Positions 40,452-50,229 of a stretch of 56,454 nucleotides of DNA are shown here, one piece after another. The number at the start of each line of letters is the position of its first letter. Positions within the stretch are counted from its first letter, which is position 1. The notes beneath the pieces were generated by a model. It saw only the letters and a program-made list of their open reading frames with translations, was not told where the DNA came from and did not search any database. The position numbers and the translations under genes are program-made. This stretch comes from Nemertoderma westbladi (taxonomy: Eukaryota > Xenacoelomorpha > Nemertodermatida > Nemertodermatidae): positions 1-56,454 of the forward strand of contig JAUCBJ010000125.1 in NCBI GenBank assembly GCA_032718475.1, read 5' to 3'.

Positions 40452-41591
40452 TGTTTGCGCTTTTAAGACCTTTGGCAGTTTAACCTGCCAAATTGGGATG
40501 TCTTTTAGATGATAGATAGTCTTTAGCCTATGACGAGTATTTGATACACTACATTAGCCGAAACCAGTCTATGCGCAATCATTCACCCGCTGGATATACC
40601 CGGGAGACTGGATTCGGAAGCTTAACTTGATTGAGGTGCAAGCCTACTGTATTATTCGACTGATCGTAATATATATAATCTCTGACAAATATTATTTACT
40701 TTCGGGAAATATTAACAGTTCCTTTAGGACGTGGCGCTCTAAATATATAAACAGAGTTATGACTTAAACCAGACGCAACGGGATGGCTATAGATTCACAT
40801 ATATGGCGCATTCTTTAGGAAATGCTTCGTTATCAATCACTATCATACACAATGCTGCACAATGCTGCACACCAATCTGCCGACCTTCACTAATTTTAGT
40901 CACACACAAAGAGAATAACAGACAATACATGTAGGGCCTATAAAATAGCATTAGATTCACTTCAAACCAATTAACATACGTCGCAATCGTTTATATGTAA
41001 CCGGTCTCTCTAACCTTTAGTATATCAAGAAGATTGGGGTGTCTGACTATTGATCAGTATTCCAATATAATATTTCATCAACAAATATAATGAATAACAG
41101 ACAGCAAAAGCAGTAATGATTAGTTAATTGAGTGAACTAAGTGTGATTACGGATATACGTTCTATAATTAAGCCTACTAATGTTAAGCTAAAGACTGAAA
41201 CACGGAGGTTCCACGCCGGTGTTGTAGGCTGTGGAAGAAATCACATACACTGACTCAACTTCACGAGTTTCTATCTACCATCTAACACAGAGGCAAAAAA
41301 CGCTCTGATTGGTCGACCGAACAAAGAGAGAACAAAGGACAAAGAAATGTTCTATGTGGCAATATCAGCTGTTAGCCGTCGTCATGTTAGTGACACTGTT
41401 TTCAAGAGGATCCGGCTTATTGCGTCACAAAATTGCGGATTATGTCCTCTAAAGTACGCATACAGAAGAAATGACTTTTATGTCCTCTAAAACACCAGTA
41501 CAGTAAGGACACGGCCCTTTTATGCCTGGTAAACCAACTACAGAGTACTTTACGGGGAAAATAACCGGCTAATTACGCAAAAGCTTTTACA
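40452..41591 (-). repeat. 5' LTR of the BEL/Pao element
   Basis: Direct partner of 6960-8068. It begins TGTTTGCGC and ends CTTTTACA on the plus strand and has the target duplication attag directly outside at 41592-41596. Near 41050-41105 it has about 30 extra bases compared with the other LTR. In element orientation transcription would start here towards the left; the Polinton now separates it from gag. Confidence 0.85.
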
Positions 41592-41920
41592 ATTAGTAAG
41601 TCATCATATCCTCCCATTCATTATTCCATTATATTACTGTGAATTGTAATAATTGTATACTTAGTGAATATATTATACTTGTGACCTCCTACATACTGTA
41701 GTCGAGTCATGTTTGTTTAGTTTAAGAAGATATAATTTGTTTCCATTTTCGTCTCTATTATTGTTTCTATAGTGTTTTGTGTAATAAAAAACTACAAACT
41801 TCGAATATAGGCCAATAAAAAAAACTATAAAAAAAAAGCCAATAAAAAAAAACACAGTATCAATTAGGCATAGGCAGATAGGCCTACCCTAATTTTTAAC
41901 CTGCGGGATTTTTCAGACCA
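41592..41920. other. intergenic, no gene recognised
   Basis: AT-rich sequence with A/T homopolymer patches (aaaaaa near 41818-41850). No supported gene. Confidence 0.5.
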
Positions 41921-42094
41921 CCGTGTTAATCCAAAAGTTAAACGCGGGTCAGCCTAAACACCCAACTACACCCAACTTTTACCAACTTCCACCCAACTCT
42001 GCAACCACACCCAAATTTAATCCAACAGCATCCAACTTATACCAAACTACTGTATGGCACCAAACTTCCACAAATTACAATATGTACACGTTCG

Positions 42095-42687
42095 TGGGGA
42101 CTTCGCGCAGCACGTAGTCGGCAAGCCTTGGCATACGGTTCATATAGAGCAAATGGGGCATGTCTAGTTTGGACCCAATATCCCATGCTATAAATGTATT
42201 CATTCGATATACAATCATATGTTAATCCGCTAGGTGGTGTCAAATTGTTATTCTGCAATTTCGTACTTACTGTACAGCAGTACCGTACCGGTAGGCCTAT
42301 GTCATTACTTCTGAGTCTCTAGCGGATCCCCAATTAAATGTCTTAACTTTTCAATTTCGTAAAAGATAGACTTCATGATTCTCTACAGGCCACCAAAATT
42401 TCAGCTCAGGAAAATGAGGCCTTCTCGAGAAATTTAACATTTTCTAAAAACCACATAATCTGTCGTAGCTGACGTCAGACTGCATGATTTTTCACCAAAC
42501 TTTACAATCTTTCTAAACTTTCTCTCTACTACTTACCTACTTAGTTTGGTTCAATTCCGAATGAGCGATGCCGAGAAATTCGCGTTCAAACATTTACCAG
42601 ACGGACGGACAGACAGACAGACGGACATGCCCCATTTGCCCTATATGAACCGTATGCCAAGGCTCGCCGACTACGTGTCTCGCCCCA
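42095..42687. mobile_element. MITE copy 1 (tggggacttcgcgcagcacg family)
   Basis: About 60 bp at the left (cacgtagtcggcaagccttg, continuing ggcatacggttcatatag) return inverted at the right (about 42626-42687). A GACA/GACG microsatellite lies just inside the right arm. A shorter relative is at 45786. It lies inside the CCAACT element. Confidence 0.6.
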
Positions 42688-42823
42688 CAGTAACAAACTC
42701 TGAACTTCTTTGAGGGATTGCTGATATATGAACTTTTAAAAGTTGCATGTACTCGTACTGTATTTTGCCATCACTGCCCTGCAATTATGAAAATAACTAA
42801 CTACCATTTTATTTTTATTGCAG

Positions 42824-42949
42824 GTTGGTTCTAGAATAATTGATGAATTTAGCAATAAATATACAAAAGGAGAGACGCAGAGACTATTGGCGAACGATCC
42901 AGATACCTATAGATGTCTACACATACCACGCATCAAAACTCCAAACTAA
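42824..42949 (+). CDS. possible terminal exon of an unidentified gene
   Basis: The sequence ttttatttttattgcag is a good polypyrimidine tract with an AG acceptor. Directly after it a frame stays open for 41 codons to TAA, reading VGSRIIDEFSNKYTKGETQ onward with an average protein-like composition. I do not recognise the gene, and no upstream exon is visible. It lies inside the CCAACT TIR element, so it may be a captured host exon, a piece of the transposon's own gene or chance. Confidence 0.25.
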   Translation, partial: VGSRIIDEFSNKYTKGETQRLLANDPDTYRCLHIPRIKTPN

Positions 42950-44037
42950 AGCTACAGTATAAACTAAACTGGCGCTTTGGGATTGCGGTGAAAGTGAAAA
43001 CGGTATTGACACACAGGAGGGTCACCGCCACAGCCTTAACGACAAAATCGCATTGGAAACTTCTGCTGTGGGAATAGCAATGTAGATAATTCGTACAAAG
43101 TTAATTGAAATAAGTTATATATTATACAGTATGTTTAATGCAATTATAATAATGTAATTGTCCTTTATGTATCATAGAATACAAGAAAAAACTGTAACAT
43201 TATTTTCAGCGGCTTTATATTAAACTTTTGGCCTCTATACTGTATTAATAAATTTGTAAAGAAACAACAGAAATAATTTTAGAACTTTTTACATTTTTGA
43301 TAAACTAAAATGGGATCTGGTAAGATCTGTACAGATCAAGATAAATTCTGCAAAGAACTTATGATCTTCACATACAAGCAATGCCAGAATGGAGAAGATC
43401 TTTACGAGAATCGATAAGATCGTTATACAGTACTGATCTTAGTATAACTAATAATTCATCACACTAAGGTAGAGAATTGCGTACGTTGATCAACGTAATC
43501 ATATAGACGTGGCTTGTGGTCTCTAGTACATACAGTTTATGTACAGTAGGATATGCCAATATTCAGCTTATTTGATTACAAACAACGAAATGGGAGACGT
43601 GTATTTATCTTTCAGAAATTCCACCCATTCGAAAATCCTCATATGATCAACATGAGGTTTCCACGCTAAATTCTCACATGAGAATATGTCACACCCTTTA
43701 GGTGTGTTGCTACATAGTTGAATCCCAAGTGGGGTTTCCCATCGGGCTTTAATGTGGTTCACTTGGCGACGTGGGGTTTCATTATGGATGCTGTAATTTT
43801 GGGATGTAGAGCAATTGGACAACACCTTTCAGGACAATTAGTTCCAAAACTACATATTAATGGTGCTGAATTGTACGAATCTTCATTGTCTGGGCTGGGT
43901 CGGATTTTTATATTACGTAGCGCAGTTACTCTTATTGTCTTTGTTTATTATTTTGGTTCCATAATAAATTCATTATTCGCATGTTAAAAATATTGTAGTA
44001 CCCTTCTTTGTATTTTCTTACCTTTATCAGGGAGTCC
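42950..44037. other. no gene recognised
   Basis: Interior of the TIR element. Open frames around 43568-43987 on both strands overlap each other and show no domain, so I do not call them. Confidence 0.45.
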
Positions 44038-44050
44038 AGTATAAGGTTAA

Positions 44051-45597
44051 TCGTGCCAGTGGAGTAGATGGTGTTCCCCCTGAGGTCTTTAAAATACCTG
44101 AGTGTTTAAAGCTCATCTATCCCATCATAGTAGACATGTACCGTACAACAAGAGTCCCACAAGAAATGAAAACAAATAAGTTGGTGCCAGTTCCCAAGAA
44201 AGGCAACCTAACACTCTATGGTTCTTTTCGGGGAATCTCATTGATCTCGATTGCTGCAAAACTATACAATAGAATTCTATTAAATCGCATCAGGGATCCC
44301 ATTGAGAGACTGCTACGTGGAAATCAGAATGGGTTCCGTAAAGGTCGTGGGACCATGGAGCCCATTTTGGCACTTAGAAGGATAATTGAAGAGTTATCAA
44401 AAAAGAAAGACAGGCATCTGGCTGTTATCTTTGTTGACTTCTTCAAGGCCTTTGATTCAGTCTCTCGCTCACGTATGTTCAGCATACTTTCATTATATGG
44501 GATTCCTGATGAAATTATTGCAGCAATCAGATCAGTATACGATGGTTCAACAACATTTGTGTCTACTGTTGACGGTGATACAGAACCATTTGAAGTGTTA
44601 TGGGGCGTCCTCCAAGGAGACACACTTGCACCATTCTTGTTCATTATTGTGGTTGACTATGTTCTACGCATGTCCTTAGATCATCATAATGATGATGGGG
44701 TGATGATAACTCCACCTACTGGCTCCAGAAGTCGAGGAAATCCTGCCAAGTACCTAACTGATCTAGACTTTGCTGATGACTTAGGAGTACTCTCAGAATC
44801 ATTAGAGGGAGCCCAGCGGCTCCTCAGCTCATTAGAACATGCTGCTTCTAGTGTTGGTCTTTTTATTAATTCCAGAAAGACAAAAATTCTGACAGTTAAC
44901 TTTGAAAGTCCTCAGCAAGTCTCTGATCGGATGAGCATAAGCTCAAAGGATGGTATGCTTGAGCATGTGGACGACTTCTGTTACCTGGGATCATGGATCC
45001 GGAAGTCAGGTGAGGACCTTCGAATACGTAAGGGAAAGGCATGGGCAGCCTTGAATAGGCTTTCCAGGATTTGGAAGTCACCTAGAATTAATCGGAAACT
45101 TAAGGTCCGATTATTTAGAGCAGCAGTAGTTCCAGTACTCCTCTACGGGAGTCCATGCTGGGCTCTAACTGCTGAGGACACCAAATCTCTGGATGGCACA
45201 TTCACAAGAATGCTACGCCGGGTACATTGTGTCAAGTACAATGCACACATCTCCAACCAGACACTATATAACATTGGAGGTGTCTCATTGGTTCCCCCAA
45301 GCTTGACACTAGAACAAAATCGGCTCCGCTTTGCAGGACATTGCTTTCGCCGTGAGGACCAGCCAGTGCATAATCTTGTACTTTGGCAGCCTCATGGAGT
45401 GAATAAGCATGGTGGACAACCCATGACTTTCTTGAGACGCATCTTAAAGGACACTGGCCTTGAAGATGCGGATGATCTAGCAAATGTCATGGGTGATAGG
45501 GAGTTGTGGCGGTGCGATTTTGTCGATAAGCCGGCACAGCATTCTTAAAAATGCAGCTGCAATGCAGCATGCCGATCCTAGTAGTAGTAGTAGTAGT
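44051..45597 (+). mobile_element. 5'-truncated RTE-like LINE with target duplication
   Basis: A LINE fragment ending in a (TAG)n tail (45579-45600), the kind of simple-repeat 3' end used by RTE-type elements. agtataaggttaa occurs at 44038-44050 and again at 45598-45610, a plausible 13-bp target duplication around a 5'-truncated insertion. The RT frame covers almost the whole element. Confidence 0.75.
44136..45548 (+). CDS. LINE reverse transcriptase (RTE-like), N-terminally truncated
   Basis: 470 codons open from the first ATG; the frame is already coding from the element edge (ASGVDGVPPEVFK). Motifs in order: LVPVPKKGNL and FRGISLIS, then GFRKGRGT, then FVDFFKAFDSVSR (motif A), GVLQGDTLAPFLF (motif B) and LDFADDLGVLSE (catalytic FADD, near residue 216). 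The thumb and a C-terminal basic domain follow (KGKAWAALNRLSRIWKS, VPVLLYGSPCWALT). The endonuclease is missing. The catalytic box is intact. The long unbroken frame means the insertion is fairly recent. It is a dead copy because of 5' truncation. Confidence 0.85.
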   Translation: MYRTTRVPQEMKTNKLVPVPKKGNLTLYGSFRGISLISIAAKLYNRILLNRIRDPIERLLRGNQNGFRKGRGTMEPILALRRIIEELSKKKDRHLAVIFVDFFKAFDSVSRSRMFSILSLYGIPDEIIAAIRSVYDGSTTFVSTVDGDTEPFEVLWGVLQGDTLAPFLFIIVVDYVLRMSLDHHNDDGVMITPPTGSRSRGNPAKYLTDLDFADDLGVLSESLEGAQRLLSSLEHAASSVGLFINSRKTKILTVNFESPQQVSDRMSISSKDGMLEHVDDFCYLGSWIRKSGEDLRIRKGKAWAALNRLSRIWKSPRINRKLKVRLFRAAVVPVLLYGSPCWALTAEDTKSLDGTFTRMLRRVHCVKYNAHISNQTLYNIGGVSLVPPSLTLEQNRLRFAGHCFRREDQPVHNLVLWQPHGVNKHGGQPMTFLRRILKDTGLEDADDLANVMGDRELWRCDFVDKPAQHS

Positions 45598-45785
45598 AGT
45601 ATAAGGTTAACTTATGATCCGAGAAGTCCAATATGTAGCGACATAGAGTATGTAAACTAAAATACAGTTTGTACAACCCGTACAGGTGGAAACACAAAGT
45701 GCTTGATTATCGGAATTTATAGTGCCTGAATTTATTTCTCTATAATTAATAAAAATACTACTTGTTTTTACCTACTACACGTCCG

Positions 45786-46083
45786 TGGGGAGTGACGCAG
45801 CACGCGAACTTTAGCAGGTTTGAAACAAGTTCGATTTGATCTGGAGGCAAAAGTTCGAGAGGTATTTGCCCGTAACGTAAAAAAATATTGGAACTTTTTC
45901 TCTTTTATGCCCATACAAAATTTAGTTGAAAATGTTTAAAATCTTCAAAAGTTATTTACGAAGGAATTTTTCATTACAAACAGACGGACGGACAGACAGA
46001 CGGACGCACGTCCGTCTGATTTTTTACGTATTTACTAATTATCATAGTGCGTTAAGGCTCGCCTTTACTACGTGGCTCGCCCA
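45786..46083. mobile_element. MITE copy 2, related to 42095-42687
   Basis: It begins tggggagtgacgcagcacg and ends ctacgtggctcgccca, the same ends as copy 1, and has an internal GACGGACAGACAG microsatellite. About 300 bp, no coding capacity. Confidence 0.55.
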
Positions 46084-46452
46084 ACAAGCGCAGAATACCA
46101 CGATCACGAAATTTTAAAAATTTCGTGTATCACCAAATTTCTGTTCCAGAACGAAAAATCCTCAAAGAATCCTCAAAGAAGTTCAGTTCCTGTACATAAG
46201 TTACGGTACAAAGTTATTGTACATAATTATTGTAATTTGTGGAAGTTTGGTGCCATACAATATAGTTTGGTATAAGTTGGATGCTGTTGGGTTGAATTTG
46301 GGTGTAGTTGCAGAGTTGGGTGGAAGTTGGGTGTAGTTGGTGAAGTTGGGTGGTAGTTGGGTGTAGTTGGGTGAATGTTGGGTGAAAGTTGGGTGTTTAG
46401 GCTGACCCGTGCAAACATAACACGGAACTGGTTCACGCTGTATTGAATGTTG

Positions 46453-47265
46453 TCAGTTGCCAATGCCAATGAGGTTCTTGAGATACTGACTCCGTGATTT
46501 ATTGTATCCCAACTTTTTCATAATAATGAAACCATTCACTGTAGAAACGTCGACCATATTCGAGAAAATAACAACGGGCCACCGATCTGTCTTTCTCTTA
46601 CACGTGAAGTGGCTGACTTGCTCATCCCTTAGATCTGTACCGAATTTAGTGCTGTTATAGTTATGTATAACAAAGAGTTTGCCATCCTTATTAGTTTCAA
46701 AAGGGCAGTGGCTACTTGATAGCATTATGACGTTTTTATCTCTCTTAGCCATGTAGGATACTAGGGTTATTTTATGTTCTTCATTGAACACAAACGCACT
46801 GGAATTAACAGTACGTTTCTTCGACAGCTGTAGCTCTGATGGAACCTCTTTTCTGTTCTTACGTACAGTTCCTAATAGAGTAAGGCCCTTTTTTTCTCAG
46901 TTCAACCAGTCAACCACCAATCGAACGAAGTAAAACAGTTGGCCATTATGATATTTCGGCCAGTTTGATAGAACGGTTCACACAGTTCCAATACGATATC
47001 TTTCCCCAATCCCCGATGAACTGCCTCACCCTCTAGTTTCCCACTGTATATGATACCTCCGAATGCATAACCAGTAGAGGCTTCGTTGATCCACAATTTC
47101 TTAGTACCAAACTTTTTAGGTTTGTTTGGCATATAAATCCTAGCTGGGACACGGCCTCGAAAACCTACAAGCTGTTCATCAACTCTCAGATTGACTTCAG
47201 CAATAATTCCCTTCAATAACTGGGCCTGAAGTATAGCGTATAGCAGCAAACTTATCTCCACCTGC
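46453..47265 (-). pseudogene. piggyBac-type transposase fragment, broken
   Basis: C-terminal catalytic part of a piggyBac (PGBD-like) transposase. EVNLRVDEQLVGFRGRVPA, followed by ARIYMPNKPKKFGTKKLW and HRGLGKDIVLELCEPF, are the core blocks. The block that normally reads DNFFTS is MANCFTS here, so one catalytic Asp is replaced by Ala. The frame shifts near 46900, then continues with VSYMAKRDKNVIMLSSSHC and KTDRWPVVIFSNMVDVS, the usual last DDD region. The N-terminus is lost at the junction with Gypsy sequence near 47270. The C-terminal Cys-rich finger is missing because the TIR element abuts it. It is inactive. Confidence 0.85.
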
Positions 47266-47269
47266 TGCC

Positions 47270-48150
47270 TGTTTGCGACGGACGGAATCGAACGGAGTAT
47301 TCCGAGTTCCTCCTTCTTGGCTAACTCGGCCTTGGCCACCGCAAGTTTCTTGGAGTCGAGATGATGAGCGCGAGCGTGTAGAGGAGGTCCCTCGGTTACG
47401 ATGTGGTGTTCCACGCCATGTTTATTCGCCGCAGTGGGCTCGAACCTCGGGATGAGGAGTTCCGGAAACTCATCGAGGAGTTGCTCGCAGGGGCTGACGT
47501 GGTCGATGTGGATGCTGGCGATAGCGGACGAATAGCAAGCGATCTTGGTCGGGATTGCTCTAAAGTTCGACATATCGATGAGGGATCTCCCTGCGAGGTC
47601 GATGGCTAACCGGTTGGCGAAGAAGAAATCGGCGCCGAGGATTGGTGTGGTAACGTTGGCAACATGGAATTCCTGCGTGAAGACACGCCCCTTACCAAGG
47701 TGGGGGTGGATCAACCTCTTACCCCACGTGGCGATCGGGCTTCCATTGGCAGCGACCAACGGGGCAGTGGGGACGCGGTTGCGTTTATCGCCAGGTGTGG
47801 CGGGGGAAACCGAGACTTCGGCTCCGCAGTCCACCAGATAAGTTTGGCCACTGCGACGATCCCACACAGTCATCGTCCTCTTCGCATTCTAGCCGACCAC
47901 GGAGACGTTTAGCGGCCGGCCCCAGCATTTCACGGACCGTGAGTCAAGGCCGGTTGAGAAGGAAGAAGGTGGCTGAGTCGACAGCCTCTGTAGCTGCAAT
48001 TCCGTGCAGCGTTCCTGAACTTCTTATGGAAGAAGCAGAGGTTCGAGTTGGGAGACTGTGTTGTACTGGCGGGGGCGGCGTTTCTCTGCACACCGGCGAT
48101 TCCAACTCCAATGGTGTGACGGGATCCGAGAATCCCGACCAGTTGTTTTA
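47270..48150 (-). pseudogene. Ty3/Gypsy gag-pol fragment (zinc knuckle, protease, RT start)
   Basis: Three pieces in Gypsy order on the minus strand. About 47937-48130, in one frame, carries LCFFHKKFRNAARNCSYRGC, a zinc knuckle of the C-x3-H...C-x3-C style seen in Mag/CsRn1-type gag. From 47873 another frame gives a retropepsin: TYLVDCGAEVSVSP, where the family has D-T/S-G, so the Thr/Ser is Cys here, and then TPILGADFFF. HHIVTEGPPLHARAHHL is the entry of the RT domain. The RT is cut off near 47270, where the frame runs without a stop into piggyBac sequence. It is a relic. Confidence 0.82.
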
Positions 48151-48591
48151 TTTACGTGTCCCCGCCGTGTGTGAAAAGTGTTTGTTGTTAGATTGAGAGT
48201 TCCAATGTTGTTCACAGATATGTATAAATATAATAATAGACTAAGGTATAAGCATTAAGCACAGTTAATGGATGACTAAGTTAACATAAGGAATAATATA
48301 TGAGATGGTGGTGGTGACGACGGTAATAAAAGTCACTGTTCTGCCCTAACTGTACTGAGCAAACTAACTGAATGATATAAAAACACCAACTGGTTATATT
48401 GCACTGTTGGCCTTGCTACCCAGATGATGCCTCTCCTATCCCCCATTGGCTGATAACCTAATTCTCGCCTTTTCTATTGCGGGAGTGTTTCCCCCCCGCT
48501 GCTGTTACTTTCCTTCTCCCCGGAGGCTTAACCTCTAACCCCCATTGTGTGCGGCCCTTTGGGGTTTGTCGTCCCCGTTTATTGGGGGTGA
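48151..48591. other. no gene recognised
   Basis: Upstream side of the Gypsy relic (gag lost). No supported feature before the hairpin array. Confidence 0.5.
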
Positions 48592-48880
48592 TACGAGGTT
48601 GGTTGGTAATCAACCTCGTACTCCCCAATATTGCTTAAAGGCACCGCTTTCCCAACTTTATGGGGTGGTTAGCGGAATTGAATTTGCTAACACTCCCCCC
48701 ATGCTATCTTCCCGGTGAGAAGATAGCATCCACCTCTAGTGCGCTCAATTCCGCTGGAGCCCGATCTACCATCGGGTGTGGGGTGGAGTTATTTTCTTGG
48801 AGTCGGCTTTCCAGGCCGCTCCCTATGGGTATCATATTTGTTACCCACTCTTGGTGCAACTTCGGCTATGTTGCACCAAG
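48592..48880. repeat. array of perfect short hairpins
   Basis: Within 290 bp: tacgaggttg/caacctcgta (10-bp stem, 9-nt loop, 48592-48620); agcggaattga/tcaattccgct (11 bp, 48671-48755) enclosing atgctatcttc/gaagatagcat (11 bp, 7-nt loop, 48701-48729); cccgat/atcggg (48760-48776); and cttggtgcaac/gttgcaccaag (11 bp, 9-nt loop, 48850-48880). All stems are perfect. The composition is GC/CT-rich. No protein frame is convincing. Confidence 0.75.
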
Positions 48881-49114
48881 ACATCTGGTGTCTCAGTGTC
48901 GGGCCGATTGTGCATTTCCCTCACACAATTTTTGTTTCCCCAACACTCTCTCCACTCTAACTCCGCTCTAACCCTTACTCCAACTTCTCAACCGCTCTAA
49001 CTCTTACTCCTCCCCCCCGCACTTGAATTGCACTCCTCTCACTGTCCCCCATCCTGTCAAAAACCTCATCTCCATTCTCCCCCCCGATTCCCATTCTCGC
49101 TTTCGTTCCTTACA

Positions 49115-49150
49115 CACTTATCGGGCCCCACACATGAGCGCTCATGTCGG
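49115..49150. repeat. 16-bp perfect palindrome in a C-rich region
   Basis: acatgagcgctcatgt is self-complementary and sits in a GC-rich context (gggccccac on one side, ggtgggagcc on the other). It may continue the hairpin array. Confidence 0.5.
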
Positions 49151-49304
49151 TGGGAGCCGTCCAAGTCCCGTCCTGTCGCCCTAGTCAATTAATCCCCCAT
49201 CCCAGTAGCTAATTGGAAAAAGGTTGTGCTTGACTATGGTACATACTTTATAATATATATACGAATTACTTATATAATTATTATAAGACTATTATTATCA
49301 TATA

Positions 49305-49570
49305 TTATATTATATACTCATCTACATAACGCGCTTCATTCTTTCTCGGCCTTTCTCGGCTAGCGACTTCTTCCAGTCGCTTCTCCTCAAATCTATCCGC
49401 TTCCAACTTCTCCCACGTGATATGTGTATCCACCTCCCTGTCTACTAGATGCCGGCTGTTGTATTGCACCGACTCGCCCTTCAGCCCCGGGTGGTCTACC
49501 AGACCTTGAAGGCCACCTTGAAGGCTCTTCTGTAGTTTGGAGGTGATCCTGATATTCTTAATTTTTATTT
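49305..49570 (-). CDS. possible coding remnant (about 80 codons, no ATG seen)
   Basis: One minus frame is open for about 80 codons to a TAA at 49305-49307. It has protein-like composition: GLKGESVQYNSRHLVDREVD, then THITWEKLEADRFEEKRLEE, a short charged helix. It is downstream of the second BEL pol, on the same strand. I do not recognise it. It may be a post-pol piece of that element or a piece of another. Confidence 0.3.
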
Positions 49571-49885
49571 TGTTTTGTTTTATCTCTGTTTGCCCCTGTT
49601 CTGTGCTATTACCCTATCTACTTAATGGATTATTCTGTTTTATAATCCATATTCTAGCCTACTCTATGGACTTGTGCAGTACAGCAGTATGTATCGCGTG
49701 GCCTACACAATTTATCCAGCTGCACCCACGTGCCCCCCTTTGGCTATTTACTACTAACTCTACTAACTTCTTAGTTAATCTCTACTAACTTATTATATAT
49801 TTTATACATATCCTCCTACCACTATCTCTTACTGCTAACGGTACTATACGTACCCTCCTACTAACTTCTCTACTAACTCCTACTA

Positions 49886-50045
49886 CCGGTACTACGTACC
49901 CTCTTACTAACTAACTCTCCAACTAACTCTTACTACCCGGTACTACGTACCCTCTTACTAACTAACTCTCCAACTAACTCTTACTAACCGGTACTAAGTA
50001 CCCTCTTACTAACTAACTAACTTCTCTAACTAACAGTACTACGTA
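49886..50045. repeat. minisatellite, 51-bp period
   Basis: ggtactacgtacc at 49888, 49939 and (as ggtactaagtacc) 49990 with a fourth variant near 50035, separated by ctcttactaactaactctcc-like filler. CTAACT phrases continue on both sides. No gene. Confidence 0.85.
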
Positions 50046-50229
50046 TCCTCTTACTACTAACTCTTACTGACTTCTGTCTTCCTACTTACCTACTACGTAC
50101 CTATTATGTACTATTACTACTTTCTATTACTTTCCTTTATTTATTTTTATTTTTTATTTTTTATGTGTGGGGAAGGGCGTCTCGCCCTCAATCCCACCCC
50201 CCTCAGTCCAAAACTTGGACGACCAAACT

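Larger units (their letters stand above)
6960..41591 (-). mobile_element. BEL/Pao LTR retrotransposon (minus strand), split by a Polinton
   Basis: Two direct repeats of about 1.1 kb bound this interval. Both begin TGTTTGCGC and end CTTTTACA on the plus strand. The 5 bp left of the first copy (6955-6959) and the 5 bp right of the second copy (41592-41596) are both attag, whereas the inner flanks differ. That is what a single LTR element with a 5-bp target duplication predicts. The internal region holds BEL-type gag-pol on the minus strand, so the 5' LTR is the right-hand copy. Removing the nested Polinton leaves about 15.8 kb, which is long for BEL/Pao. By eye the LTRs differ by roughly ten substitutions and one indel of about 30 bp, so the insertion is fairly young and the Polinton inside it is younger. 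Confidence 0.85.
41921..46425. mobile_element. TIR DNA transposon with subterminal CCAACT repeats, nested insertions
   Basis: The left end (ccgtgtta, then cgggtcagcctaaacaccca) recurs inverted at the right end (gggtgtttaggctgacccgt, then taacacgg). TIRs of about 150-200 bp contain a degenerate 8-11-bp repeat, CCCAACTACA and similar, in more copies on the right. No transposase is recognised in the interior. The element has been hit by an RTE-like LINE and two MITEs. The right end lies inside a piggyBac remnant. Its superfamily is unknown. Confidence 0.65.

Noticed and set aside
43568-43987. Overlapping frames on both strands of about 85-89 codons
   Set aside because: No domain, no supporting context, and they overlap each other.
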